Source of the DNA: Bacteroidota bacterium
GTDB taxonomy: Bacteria; Bacteroidota; Bacteroidia; Bacteroidales; Prolixibacteraceae
DNA length: 35,423 bases
Assembly: GCA_021849365.1 (NCBI GenBank)
Contig: JAJZSZ010000006.1
Location: 1-35,423 of the forward strand
Direction: 5' to 3'
The position numbers were made by a program, and so were the translations under genes. The notes beneath the pieces are model-generated. The model searched no databases, was not told the origin of the DNA, and was given only the letters and a program-made list of their open reading frames with translations. Below are positions 1 through 7,719 of the stretch, piece by piece. How positions within the stretch are numbered: position 1 is the stretch's first letter; each line of letters opens with the position of its first letter.

Positions 1-728
1 TTTCCATCATAATCGAGCCGGCTGATGCCCGGAACAATGATGCCCAGCTGATCCTGCGAACCTGAAACATACTTGCTCCCGGGAGGATTTTCGGCACCAA
101 ATAAAAGCTGCGCATTTCGAACCGGATTGCCTTCAGGCATTTTTCCTCCCCACAATTCGGCGGCTACTTTTCGCGAGCTGGTTGCCATTCCCGAGCGGTC
201 GTTAAAATCGGTGGTTGGCCATATTTGTGCCACCACAACCGATCCCGGATGAATTTCGGAAACCCACGGTTGATCCATCCAGCCTCCGGCAATGCAAATG
301 CGGTAAGGAAACTGTAACTCTTTCTTGGAGCTTGAACTTGAACGGGCTGGAAGCCCTTCTTCCGGAATACGTTCCAAAACCACCAGTTCAACATTATTTT
401 CCTTGCAAATCCGTGCTTTTCCTTCGGTATAACCATCGGTATTCACAACGAAAATATCGGGTTTCAGGCGCTTCATATCTTCTTCAAAATCGAGCATTCC
501 CATGCCCGACGACACGAATGCTTCGGTAACATATTTAACGGCGCCCACCATGTAAACCCGTTCTTCCTGCGTAAAGTAGGGTTTTTTACCCTTCAGCTGA
601 AAGAGGTTTTCGTCGCGGCCAACACTCACATATAACTTGCCGTATTGAGCTGCTGTTTTAAAAAAGGCTACGTGACCGGCATGCAAAAGATCGTAACAAC
701 CACTGACCAATACTTTTTTATCACTCAT
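1..728 (-). CDS. Nucleotidyltransferase/GHMP-type sugar kinase fusion, C-terminus off the window
   Basis: This gene is missing from the ORF track because it runs off the left edge; the frame is open from an ATG at 728 (MSDKKVLVSGCYDLLHAGH) down to base 1, about 242 residues. Residues 5-135 look like an RfaE/TagD-type cytidylyl- or adenylyltransferase, with the HAGH (HxGH) nucleotide-binding motif at residues 16-19 and a serine-rich stretch near 130 (PARSSSSSKK) in the place of the family's ISTT motif. From about residue 142 the sequence changes to one resembling GHMP sugar kinases of the heptose/fucose-kinase type (RICIAGGWMDQP, then SGMATSSRKVAAELW and GSQDQLGI). Such a protein would phosphorylate a sugar and activate it to a nucleotide sugar in the cytoplasm. 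It lies 71 bp downstream of a co-directional epimerase, so the two probably form one operon. The substrate and nucleotide cannot be read from sequence, and the missing C-terminus leaves the kinase half unverified. Confidence 0.8.
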   Translation of the reverse strand, partial: MSDKKVLVSGCYDLLHAGHVAFFKTAAQYGKLYVSVGRDENLFQLKGKKPYFTQEERVYMVGAVKYVTEAFVSSGMGMLDFEEDMKRLKPDIFVVNTDGYTEGKARICKENNVELVVLERIPEEGLPARSSSSSKKELQFPYRICIAGGWMDQPWVSEIHPGSVVVAQIWPTTDFNDRSGMATSSRKVAAELWGGKMPEGNPVRNAQLLFGAENPPGSKYVSGSQDQLGIIVPGISRLDYDG

Positions 729-799
729 AAGTTTTCGAAAGTCTTAGAAAAGGGCCGGCGGCCGACTGCTAGTTGTCAGCCGCTGGCTTATTTTGTGAT

Positions 800-1774
800 T
801 TATTTAATCCCTCCGGTTACCATTTGGGTGCGAATCCAGTCGTAGGTTTCTTTCATCCCTTTGGCCAGCGGCAGGCTTGGTTCCCAGTTCAGAAGTTCGA
901 GAATCAGGGTATTGTCGCTGTTTCGTCCGCGAACGCCTTTTGGTGCATTCAGGTCGTATGTACGGTTTAATTTTATTCCGGCTATGTTTTCAACAATGTC
1001 AACCAGTTGATTGATTGATACCATTTCGCTGCTGCCCAGGTTAATAGGCTCAATAATGTCGCTGTACATGATTTTCAGGATACCTTCAACGCAGTCGGTA
1101 ATGTACATGAAGCTGCGGGTTTGTTCGCCGTCGCCCCAAATGTTGATGTCTTTTTTGCCATAGAGTTCAGCTTCGAGCACTTTTCGGCACATGGCTGCAG
1201 GTGCTTTTTCGCGTCCGCCGTCCCAGGTTCCGTGCGGGCCGTAAACGTTGTGGAAACGTGCCACACGGGTGTTAATTCCGTAATCTTCGCGGAAGTGGCG
1301 GCACATTCTTTCAGAGAATAATTTTTCCCATCCGTAGCCATCTTCGGCCTGAGCCGGATAAGCATCCGATTCTTTCAGTCCTGGATTGTTTACATCCTGT
1401 TGTTTTTCGCCGTTGTAAACACAGGCCGACGAAGCATAGAAGAACCGGTCGATACCCAGATCTTTGGCTGCCATCAGCAAGTGCGTATTGATTAAAACAC
1501 TCAGCATACATTCGGCTTTGTGAGTTTCGATGAAACCCATTCCTCCCATGTCGGCTGCAAGGTTGAACACTTCGTTGTATCCGTTCAGGGCAGTATAGCA
1601 GTTTTCTTTGCTATTCAAATCCAGAACAAGGTTATCAATGTCGGTGTGTACCTGATACCATTGATTCAATGGTTTTTTATCAACTGCACGCACATCGTTT
1701 CCTAAGTCTTTTAATTTTCTGGCCAGGTGACCGCCGATAAAACCACCGGCTCCGGCTACTACAATTTTTTTCAT
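800..1774 (-). CDS. NAD-dependent epimerase, GDP-mannose 3,5-epimerase-like
   Basis: A 324-residue extended short-chain dehydrogenase/reductase. It has an N-terminal Rossmann motif GAGGFIGGHLARKL (residues 8-21) and the catalytic Ser/Tyr/Lys set as SSACVYN and YGWEK. Several blocks strongly resemble plant GDP-mannose 3,5-epimerase: NLAADMGGMGFI, RFHNVYGPHGTWDGGREKAP, GDGEQTRSF and KGVRGRNSDN. That enzyme converts GDP-D-mannose to GDP-L-galactose (and GDP-L-gulose) in the cytosol, and its length is close to the plant protein without extensions. The next gene downstream is a sugar kinase/nucleotidyltransferase fusion, which supports a role in making an activated sugar for a surface glycan. The start is the only Met before the Rossmann motif (MKKIVVAGAGG). 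The subfamily assignment is fairly strong; the true sugar substrate could differ, for example a heptose. Confidence 0.86.
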   Translation of the reverse strand: MKKIVVAGAGGFIGGHLARKLKDLGNDVRAVDKKPLNQWYQVHTDIDNLVLDLNSKENCYTALNGYNEVFNLAADMGGMGFIETHKAECMLSVLINTHLLMAAKDLGIDRFFYASSACVYNGEKQQDVNNPGLKESDAYPAQAEDGYGWEKLFSERMCRHFREDYGINTRVARFHNVYGPHGTWDGGREKAPAAMCRKVLEAELYGKKDINIWGDGEQTRSFMYITDCVEGILKIMYSDIIEPINLGSSEMVSINQLVDIVENIAGIKLNRTYDLNAPKGVRGRNSDNTLILELLNWEPSLPLAKGMKETYDWIRTQMVTGGIK

Positions 1775-1893
1775 TTCTGTATGTATTGATGTTATGATTA
1801 AACTTTGCTTTTCGTTCTTCGGTTTTCGATTGGGTTTAGCAAAGATCGGTATAAAAAATTCGTCTGCAACACCTTAAAACAGGGCTGAATATT

Positions 1894-1917
1894 GCAAAGG
1901 TTTGCGCAAAGGTTTGC
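1894..1917. promoter_or_regulatory. Two abutting copies of a palindromic 12-mer, operator-like
   Basis: The 12-mer GCAAAGGTTTGC occurs twice back to back with no spacer (1894-1905 and 1906-1917). Each copy is an inverted repeat (GCAAA/TTTGC) around two central bases, the layout of many LacI-family operators. It sits in the divergent intergenic region between the epimerase (minus, starts 1774) and the lacI-type gene (plus, starts 2066), 149 bp before the latter. On the minus strand the same bases give ACCTTTGC, close to a Bacteroidota -7 box. Binding by the neighbouring repressor is an inference. Confidence 0.45.
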
Positions 1918-2029
1918 GTTTCAAAAATATGTTGCGGAACATCTTAAGAACGGAGAGATCAAATCTCAGAAGGATTGATTTTGGCGATTGCAAGAAACTG
2001 ACAGGTACATAAAATCCTGAATATTCTGT

Positions 2030-2037
2030 TAGCTTTG
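2030..2037 (+). promoter_or_regulatory. Probable -7 promoter box for the LacI-type gene
   Basis: TAGCTTTG matches the Bacteroidota -7 consensus TAnnTTTG exactly and ends 28 bp before the ATG at 2066. No clear TTTG/TTG element is seen 19-21 bp upstream, so the call rests on the -7 box alone. Confidence 0.4.
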
Positions 2038-2065
2038 TGAGTGAAAACTCATTGCGTTACGGGTT

Positions 2066-3085
2066 ATGCAAAAAGGCAAAAGTCATGTTTCGTTAAAAGA
2101 TTTGGCACGCGAAATCGGTGTTTCAATATCAACGGTTTCAAGGGCACTGAATAACCATCCCGACATATCTCCGGAGGTGACTCAAAAAGTCCAGAAGCTG
2201 GCTGCAGAGTTGAATTATACACCAAATCCACTTGCGATGGGCTTGCTCAAACAGGCGACCCGCATGATTGGGGTGATTGTTCCTGATTTGGTGACACACT
2301 TCTATTCGTCCATTATTTCAGGTATTGAAGATGTTGCAGAAGAAAAGGGGTATTACATTCTGATAGCCTCGTCGAACGAAAAACTGCAAAAGGAAATTAA
2401 GGCTGTTGAAAACCTGATGAAGACCCGGGTCGAAGGCCTGATTGTTTGCCTGAGCCAGGAAACAAAATCGTATGGGCATTTCGACCGGCTGATAAACAAC
2501 AATATTCCACTGGTTTTTTTCGATCGGGTGTGTCGAACAGATGAAGTGCCGTCGGTGGTGGTCAACAACGAAGACGCAGCATTAAAAATCACGAAGCATT
2601 TCTATAAAAATGGGTTCCGCCGCATAGCCTACATTGCTGGTCCCGAGTATCTGAATATTTCTCAGGAACGAACTCATGGGTATTTAGCCGGACTAAAAAG
2701 CTGCGGATTGGAATTTAGACCTGAATTACTGGAGAAATGTAACCTCAGTACCCGGGAAGCAACCAAAGCAACGGCGCGACTTCTCGATTTACCCGAGCCT
2801 CCCGACGCTATTTTTGGCATTAACGACACCGTGGTTTTTGCAGCGATGAAAGAAATTAAACAAAGAGGATTGAGAATTCCGGAAGATGTGGCTCTGGTTG
2901 GTTTCACCGACGAGTTTCACTCTACCGTTGTCGATCCGGCTTTAACATCAATTACTCACCCAACTTTCGAAATCGGTCAGGAAGCAGCACGTTTATTCTT
3001 TCGCTGTGTCGAAAATCCGGATAGCCGACCCGATCAGGTTGTTCTGAATACCAAACTGATCATTAGAAAATCGTCGGTCAGATAA
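2066..3085 (+). CDS. LacI-family transcriptional regulator
   Basis: A 339-residue protein of the usual LacI/GalR length. The N-terminal helix-turn-helix and hinge helix span about residues 8-58 ([19 protein letters not shown], then NYTPNPLA, the hinge that inserts in the minor groove). The rest is a periplasmic-binding-protein-like sensor domain, starting [17 protein letters not shown] and including the family-typical regions [15 protein letters not shown] and [11 protein letters not shown]. It should bind an operator and release or engage it on binding a sugar or sugar phosphate. The effector is unknown. A tandem palindrome at 1894-1917 is a candidate operator, which would make it autoregulated and possibly a regulator of the divergent nucleotide-sugar genes. 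The downstream oxidoreductase starts 63 bp after the stop and may be co-transcribed. Confidence 0.93.
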   Translation: MQKGKSHVSLKDLAREIGVSISTVSRALNNHPDISPEVTQKVQKLAAELNYTPNPLAMGLLKQATRMIGVIVPDLVTHFYSSIISGIEDVAEEKGYYILIASSNEKLQKEIKAVENLMKTRVEGLIVCLSQETKSYGHFDRLINNNIPLVFFDRVCRTDEVPSVVVNNEDAALKITKHFYKNGFRRIAYIAGPEYLNISQERTHGYLAGLKSCGLEFRPELLEKCNLSTREATKATARLLDLPEPPDAIFGINDTVVFAAMKEIKQRGLRIPEDVALVGFTDEFHSTVVDPALTSITHPTFEIGQEAARLFFRCVENPDSRPDQVVLNTKLIIRKSSVR

Positions 3086-3148
3086 AACTTCCGGAGATGG
3101 CATTTGTTATTTTGCCTGAAAAGTAAATAACCACTTAAAAGAGTACTC

Positions 3149-4216
3149 ATGACATCCAGATTATTATCGCCGATCACCATAAAAAATATCACCCTGAAAA
3201 ACCGAATTACCATTTCACCCATGTGCCAGTATTCAGCTGTCGATGGGTTTGCAAACGACTGGCATTTGGTTCACTATGGAAGCCGTGCCGTTGGAGGTGC
3301 TGCATTAATTATTCAGGAAGCAACCGCTGTTTCGCCTGAAGGCCGTATTTCGCCCGGGGATTTGGGTTTGTACAACGAAGAACATATTGAAAGACTGAAG
3401 GGCATTACTTCGTTTGTTCGTCAGCATGGCGCTGTGGCAGGTGTTCAGCTTGCACATGCAGGTAGAAAAGCCTCATGCGCTGTTCCATTGAATGGTGGCA
3501 AACAACTTAAAAAAGAGGAAGGTGGATGGACAACCGTGGCACCATCGGCAATTCCATTTAACCCGGAAGATGAGGCTCCGCAGGCCTTGGATCTGGTCGG
3601 AATTCAAAAGGTTGTGGATGACTTTAAAAAAGCTTCTGAAAGAGCATTGACTGCCGGTTTTCAGGTGGTTGAAATACATGCGGCACATGGATATTTGATT
3701 CACCAGTTTCTTTCGCCATTAAGCAATCAGCGTACTGATGCGTATGGCGGAAGCTTCGAAAACCGCATTCGCCTGCTGCTCGAAATAGTGAATTCCGTAA
3801 AAGGTATTTGGCCTGAAGATCTGCCCTTGTTTGTGCGTATCTCGGCAACCGATTGGGTTGATGGGGGCTGGAATGTGGATGAAGCTGTGAAACTTGCTGC
3901 AATTCTGAAGGATTTGGGAGTTGATCTGATTGATTGTTCATCGGGAGGAATGGTGCCTCATGCTAAAATTCCGGTGGCTCCGGGCTATCAGGTTGCTTTT
4001 GCTGAGCGGATTAAAAAAGAATCGGGAATTTTGACCGGTGCAGTTGGCTTAATTACCGAGGTTAAACAAGCAGAAGACATTCTGGCAAACAACCGTGCCG
4101 ACCTTATTCTCATTGCCCGTGCCTCTTTGCGCGATCCTCATTTTGCGCTTCATGCAGCAAGAATTCTGGAAGACGACATTGCCTGGCCGGTGCAATATGC
4201 AAGGGCAAAACAGTAA
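3149..4216 (+). CDS. Old-yellow-enzyme-type NADPH:flavin oxidoreductase (YqjM/NamA-like)
   Basis: A 355-residue TIM-barrel flavoenzyme. The N-terminal block LLSPITIKNITLKNRI followed by SPMCQYS carries the cysteine (about residue 26) that tunes FMN in the YqjM (class II) branch of old yellow enzymes. VQLAHAGRKAS supplies the substrate-side histidine region, EIHAAHGYLIHQFLSPLSNQ holds the paired H-x-x-H that binds the substrate carbonyl, and RTDAYGGSFENR is the family signature. The C-terminal GLITE and ADLILIARASLRDP region binds the FMN phosphate. These cytoplasmic enzymes reduce activated C=C bonds of enals, enones and nitro-compounds with NADPH; the physiological substrate is usually unknown. 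The start follows the LacI-type gene by 63 bp, and a strong terminator follows directly after the stop. Confidence 0.93.
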   Translation: MTSRLLSPITIKNITLKNRITISPMCQYSAVDGFANDWHLVHYGSRAVGGAALIIQEATAVSPEGRISPGDLGLYNEEHIERLKGITSFVRQHGAVAGVQLAHAGRKASCAVPLNGGKQLKKEEGGWTTVAPSAIPFNPEDEAPQALDLVGIQKVVDDFKKASERALTAGFQVVEIHAAHGYLIHQFLSPLSNQRTDAYGGSFENRIRLLLEIVNSVKGIWPEDLPLFVRISATDWVDGGWNVDEAVKLAAILKDLGVDLIDCSSGGMVPHAKIPVAPGYQVAFAERIKKESGILTGAVGLITEVKQAEDILANNRADLILIARASLRDPHFALHAARILEDDIAWPVQYARAKQ

Positions 4217-4219
4217 AAT

Positions 4220-4259
4220 AAAATCAGAAAGCCTCGGTCAAGCGAGGCTTTCTGATTTT
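4220..4259. terminator. Strong bidirectional intrinsic terminator
   Basis: A perfect 17-bp stem (4220-4236 AAAATCAGAAAGCCTCG with 4243-4259) closes a 6-nt loop and begins 3 bp after the oxidoreductase stop. The stem base is A/T on both sides, so each strand presents a U-run after the hairpin. It lies between converging genes (ends 4216 and 4290) and should serve both. Confidence 0.88.
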
Positions 4260-4289
4260 ATTTTTGCTTCAAACGAGAAAAAATGCCGT

Positions 4290-5027
4290 TCAGTTTTTAG
4301 CCCATAAAAGATTAACTACATCATTGTAACCTTTAAAACTCACGAATCTCTTTAAGAATTCATCACTTTCAATTCCACCTAACGTTCTGATTCTGTTCCA
4401 GTCCGTATAAGCGCCTTCGTTATCTCCAAGTTCATAGCGGCACATTCCTCTTGCCAACAACATACTTTTGTCGTTTGGATAACAGCATATAGCTTTGTTG
4501 TATGACCTTAATGCGCTTTTGTTATTTTTTGCAATAAAGAACTTTTTATTTCCTTTATCGAAATTTGGTTTGGCGAGAGCTAAAAAGTCTTTACTGCTTT
4601 TTGACTTTCCATCCAGACAAAAAACAATCGAAACTTCTTTTTCCATACTTACAAGCTCGCCGTTTTTCAATCCAGGACTCCACATTTTGTTTGTTGTTTC
4701 AAATACTCGCATAACTTCCCTGTCTATTTCCGGCGATACACTATTAATAACAACAATATCTTCAATTTTGCCCTGGGGTGTAACCGTAAAATGAACGACT
4801 TCAATTCCTTCTTTGTCCCACATTTTTGACTCTTCCGGATATTGAATATTACTTAGTAAATATTGTCTTAGCGAACTTTCTTTTAATTGATTGTGGGCTA
4901 CTAACATAGATGGACCGTTAAATTTTGGAGCTGTAACTTTTATTCCTTCCAGTTCGTGAACATCGTCTTGAGCAAAAGCGAAGATTGCTCCAAATAAAAA
5001 CAAAAGAACACTAATTAATTTTTTCAT
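4290..5027 (-). CDS. Exported TonB C-terminal-domain protein with TPR-like tail
   Basis: A 245-residue protein with a cleavable signal peptide (MKKLISVLLFLFGAIFAFAQ). Residues about 50-135 look like the TonB C-terminal fold, which is common in Bacteroidota: SLRQYLLSNIQYPEESKMW, then VVHFTVTPQGKIEDIVVINS and the aromatic end MWSPGLKNGE. The remainder (about 160-220) contains a tetratricopeptide-like stretch (SALRSYNKAICCYPNDKSML, ARGMCRYELGDNEGAYTDW). No membrane anchor or Pro-rich linker precedes the TonB-C region, so this is not an energy-transducing TonB; it is more likely a periplasmic partner or peptidoglycan/protein-binding module. The gene stands alone on the minus strand, convergent with the oxidoreductase. 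Specific function unknown. Confidence 0.85.
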   Translation of the reverse strand: MKKLISVLLFLFGAIFAFAQDDVHELEGIKVTAPKFNGPSMLVAHNQLKESSLRQYLLSNIQYPEESKMWDKEGIEVVHFTVTPQGKIEDIVVINSVSPEIDREVMRVFETTNKMWSPGLKNGELVSMEKEVSIVFCLDGKSKSSKDFLALAKPNFDKGNKKFFIAKNNKSALRSYNKAICCYPNDKSMLLARGMCRYELGDNEGAYTDWNRIRTLGGIESDEFLKRFVSFKGYNDVVNLLWAKN

Positions 5028-5106
5028 GGCGTTTAATTTTAAGTTTTCAATTTCTGCTGAAATGGATTGATAAAAAAATTGCTTTCAAATAGGTAGCACA
5101 TTTTTT

Positions 5107-5138
5107 CCTGTTGGCCTGCATTACGCAGGCACAACGGG
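5107..5138. repeat. Inverted repeat (bulged 13-bp hairpin)
   Basis: The arm CCTGTTGGCCTGC (5107-5119) pairs with 5125-5138 in two runs of 7 and 6 bp separated by one unpaired A, around a 5-nt loop ATTAC; one pair is T-G. Neither strand has a U-run after the stem, so it is not a standard intrinsic terminator. It lies 80 bp upstream of the TonB-C gene on the minus strand and 32 bp upstream of the small plus-strand ORF. Confidence 0.6.
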
Positions 5139-5169
5139 AAAGACAATCTGAATTCTGAAAGATGTTTCC

Positions 5170-5415
5170 ATGGCCTGGTTGTTTAATAATGATCACGAAA
5201 ATTACCAACTCAAATTTCGGGAGAAATGCGAGGCCACACTTAGAAACTATTTGTATGATTGTGTTAAATTCCGGCAAATCATTGAAGAAATAAATTCAAT
5301 CGTTGAATTTATTTGCAAAAAGGAAGTTTATCGGGTTGAACTTGGAATTTTCGACCGATACAATTCACCCTGCGAGATGTATTCTCATATTCTACGGAAC
5401 TACATTATTTTTTGA
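5170..5415 (+). CDS. Possible small hypothetical protein
   Basis: An 81-residue ORF from ATG 5170 (preceding in-frame stop at 5149). It fills most of a 372-bp gap and overlaps the 3' end of the convergent gene at 5400 by 16 bp. The composition is protein-like and charged (QLKFREKCEATLRNYLYD, EEINSIVEFICKK), and codon choice resembles neighbouring genes, with many GAA, AAA and ATT. No domain, signal peptide or Shine-Dalgarno sequence is seen. The opposite-strand 76-aa ORF in the same gap looks less natural. It could be a genuine small gene, a fragment of something larger, or chance; I see no homologue I can name. Confidence 0.4.
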   Translation: MAWLFNNDHENYQLKFREKCEATLRNYLYDCVKFRQIIEEINSIVEFICKKEVYRVELGIFDRYNSPCEMYSHILRNYIIF

Positions 5416-7484
5416 TTTTTCAACCATTTGCTAACCCTGTCATGTTCAGCTTGATGCTCACTTATTATTTCATTCAATATTGCCTGAAACCGTGGCTCTG
5501 ATCGTAATCGATCAAAAAGCGGATCATTCTGGATTAAGATGATAATCCAGCTATGTTTCCATTTTATGGTATTCATAAACAGGTTGAGCTGCTCGTATGC
5601 ATTTTCTTTTTCCCCCAGAAATGCATAGACACCGGCTAAGTCATAATGAAAAAATGGATTGTTGATTCGCTGTAAATCAATTCCTTGGGTCGATAATTTA
5701 ATCTGTTTTTCAAAATAGTAGTTTGCTTTTTCCTTAAAACCTTTCATCCAGAAAGCATATCCAATCCGGTGCATTTCATTGTAGGATAAAAGATCTGATT
5801 TCTCCAATTGGACAAGTAGTTTTTGATAGGTCTCCAAGGCCTTATCATACTGATGTAAAAAAATGTATGTCAGTCCCAGACCTCTGATAACTGTTGTGTT
5901 GGAAGGATCAATCTGATGTGCTTTTAAGAAAAAAACAAGCTTTCCCTGCCAGTTTTGCATATAATCTTCAATGAATCCCTGATTCAGAAAATAAGTAACA
6001 GAGTCTCTTGTTAATTTAAATACCTCATTGTCATAATATGAACCTTCTTTTGGGAATCCGGCCCAAAGAAAACAATTCCCAATAGCTGCGAGTAATTTGG
6101 GAAGATCACGTCCACGATGTAATGAAGCTGCTTTTATGTAATTGCTTAGGGCAATAACCGCATCCTTAAATTCGTATAAAAATCCCATCGCAGCATAGGC
6201 CTCCCAGCAGTTTGGATTAATTTTTATGGCCTGGCTAAATTCCTGAATAGCCAGTTCCGGCTTCCCGGTTTCCATATAATAATCACCTCTGACTTTGTAG
6301 GCTTCGGCCAGTTGATCGTCGAGCTTAAGTGCTTTATTCGCAAAGAAAAAAGAAGAATCGATAAATGAATTGGAAAGGTATGAATGAATAAAATTCTTTT
6401 CCCAGTATATGTTCGCCAAGCCAGAATAAGCTTCAGCATATTGAGGGTCAAAAAGTAGAGCTTGTCGATAGTGATATTCAGATGATTTCAACATATCGGT
6501 CTTTTTTTTATCCAAGCGGTATTCCCAAAGTTCTTCTCTCGCCTTTTGATAGAAATCGTACGCCGTCAGGTTAAGTGTAGGAAATTTTTCGAGTCGCTGT
6601 CTTTCTTCCTGTCCGATTTTGGCATTTAACTCATTCGCGATTGATTGAGCCACTTCGTTTTGTACTGTTAATATTTCTCTTTTATCACGGAGGAAATTCC
6701 CGACCCATATATGGCGTTCCCTGCGACCAGGCTCAATTAACTGTGCAATTAACTGAATGCTGTCGCCAATGACAAACAAACTACTTTCGAACAAATAGTC
6801 AACTTTTTGCTCCTGACAAATTTTGCGGGCAGTTTTTTTTGTGCCACGGTATTGTTCGGTTGAGGTTCGCGACATCACTCTCAAATCGGCAATTTTTGAA
6901 AGATATAATAAGATAGCATCTTGTAATCCATCAGCCATATACTGTTTGTTTGGGTCATTTCCCAAATATTTTACCGGAAGCACTGCAATTGATTTTTCCT
7001 TGTCATTACCGGATTTTGAGTCTGAAACTTCATTCACAATCAGCGAAATTGCGATCGCCCCAAAAATAACAGACCCCAAAATCACTAATAATTTGGTTTT
7101 CAAACTCCGGCTTTTTGTCTTCGCAATAGCCTTATCGGAGTGGTTGTTATCTCCGTTCGATAACTCTCGCAACCTTAACTCGCCCGGAGCATATCCAAAA
7201 TATTCGTGAAAGCACTTATTGAAGTAGCTTGGGCTACCAAAGCCGACCCGGTAAGAAATCTCCGAAGCGGTCAGATCTTCATTTAGCAACAACTCTTTTG
7301 CCTTATTGAGTCTGGCCTCTCTGATGAATTGATTGATTGTTTGATTCGTAATTGATTTTAACTTTCGGTGCAGGTTTGAATGGCTCATTCCCATTTCCCG
7401 GATAAGATCTTCGACTCCAAATTCTTCATTTGACAAATTTGCGTTTACAAGATCTGTAAGCCTCTGCATGAAATCGTTGTTCAT
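5400..7484 (-). CDS. Membrane-anchored AraC-HTH/TolB-like/TPR regulator, paralogue A
   Basis: A 694-residue protein with an unusual order. An AraC-type DNA-binding domain comes first (about residues 5-105: two helix-turn-helix regions, MGMSHSNLHRKLKS and LTASEISYRVGFGSPSYFNK). A single membrane helix follows near 130-150 (LLVILGSVIFGAIAISLIV), then a TolB/FlgO-like domain as found beside adenylate cyclases and CadC-type regulators (KSIAVLPVKYLGND, ADGLQDAILLYLSKI, LRVMSRTSTEQYR). The rest is tetratricopeptide repeats (for example AEAYSGLANIYWEKN, PNCWEAYAAMGFLYEF). The layout suggests a one-component regulator with cytoplasmic DNA binding and periplasmic sensing. It is a close tandem paralogue of the next gene upstream: the first ~165 residues are nearly identical while the sensor halves have diverged. 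Targets and signal are unknown. Confidence 0.88.
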   Translation of the reverse strand: MNNDFMQRLTDLVNANLSNEEFGVEDLIREMGMSHSNLHRKLKSITNQTINQFIREARLNKAKELLLNEDLTASEISYRVGFGSPSYFNKCFHEYFGYAPGELRLRELSNGDNNHSDKAIAKTKSRSLKTKLLVILGSVIFGAIAISLIVNEVSDSKSGNDKEKSIAVLPVKYLGNDPNKQYMADGLQDAILLYLSKIADLRVMSRTSTEQYRGTKKTARKICQEQKVDYLFESSLFVIGDSIQLIAQLIEPGRRERHIWVGNFLRDKREILTVQNEVAQSIANELNAKIGQEERQRLEKFPTLNLTAYDFYQKAREELWEYRLDKKKTDMLKSSEYHYRQALLFDPQYAEAYSGLANIYWEKNFIHSYLSNSFIDSSFFFANKALKLDDQLAEAYKVRGDYYMETGKPELAIQEFSQAIKINPNCWEAYAAMGFLYEFKDAVIALSNYIKAASLHRGRDLPKLLAAIGNCFLWAGFPKEGSYYDNEVFKLTRDSVTYFLNQGFIEDYMQNWQGKLVFFLKAHQIDPSNTTVIRGLGLTYIFLHQYDKALETYQKLLVQLEKSDLLSYNEMHRIGYAFWMKGFKEKANYYFEKQIKLSTQGIDLQRINNPFFHYDLAGVYAFLGEKENAYEQLNLFMNTIKWKHSWIIILIQNDPLFDRLRSEPRFQAILNEIISEHQAEHDRVSKWLKNQKIM
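6985..7484 (-). repeat. Direct repeat, copy 1: 5' part of paralogue A
   Basis: The 5' ~500 bp of this gene align without gaps to 9320-9819 at a constant offset of 2,335 bp. Runs of tens of bases are identical (for example the segment around 7021-7085 against 9356-9420). Similarity falls sharply at the start of the sensor domain, so the duplication is mosaic. Confidence 0.85.
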
Positions 7485-7585
7485 CTTTCGCTTGATTAAA
7501 ATTCCTTTAATCGATACCCTTCCAGATTATAGATTCGTAATAAGGATCAATGAAATTCAGTCAATCAATCTTATTCGAGAAAAAA

Positions 7586-7711
7586 CTACAAGTTCTCCTG
7601 CGTTTCCAACCACTTTTTAACTCGTTCATGTTCTGCCTGATATTTAGCTTCTGCCTCATTCAGAATTTCTTTAAACCGAGGTTCATTTCGGATGTTATCC
7701 AATAATGGATT
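7586..7711 (-). pseudogene. C-terminal stub of a third AraC-HTH/TolB/TPR paralogue
   Basis: This is not in the ORF track because it has no start codon. Translating 7711 to 7586 on the minus strand gives 41 residues plus a stop, beginning NPLLDNIRNEPRFKEILN and ending VKKWLETQENL. It matches the C-terminal tails of both flanking paralogues (A: NDPLFDRLRSEPRFQAILNE; B: NDPLFDNIRGEARFQQIASD). It starts 8 bp after the stop of paralogue B in a different frame, so it is neither read through from B nor expressed alone. It is best read as what remains of a third tandem copy whose body was lost by recombination. Confidence 0.8.
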
Positions 7712-7719
7712 CACATATT

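Noticed and set aside
5047-5277. 76-aa minus-strand ORF in the 5028-5399 gap
   Set aside because: It runs through the hairpin and antisense to the more gene-like 81-aa ORF; composition is Cys- and Ile-rich without pattern.
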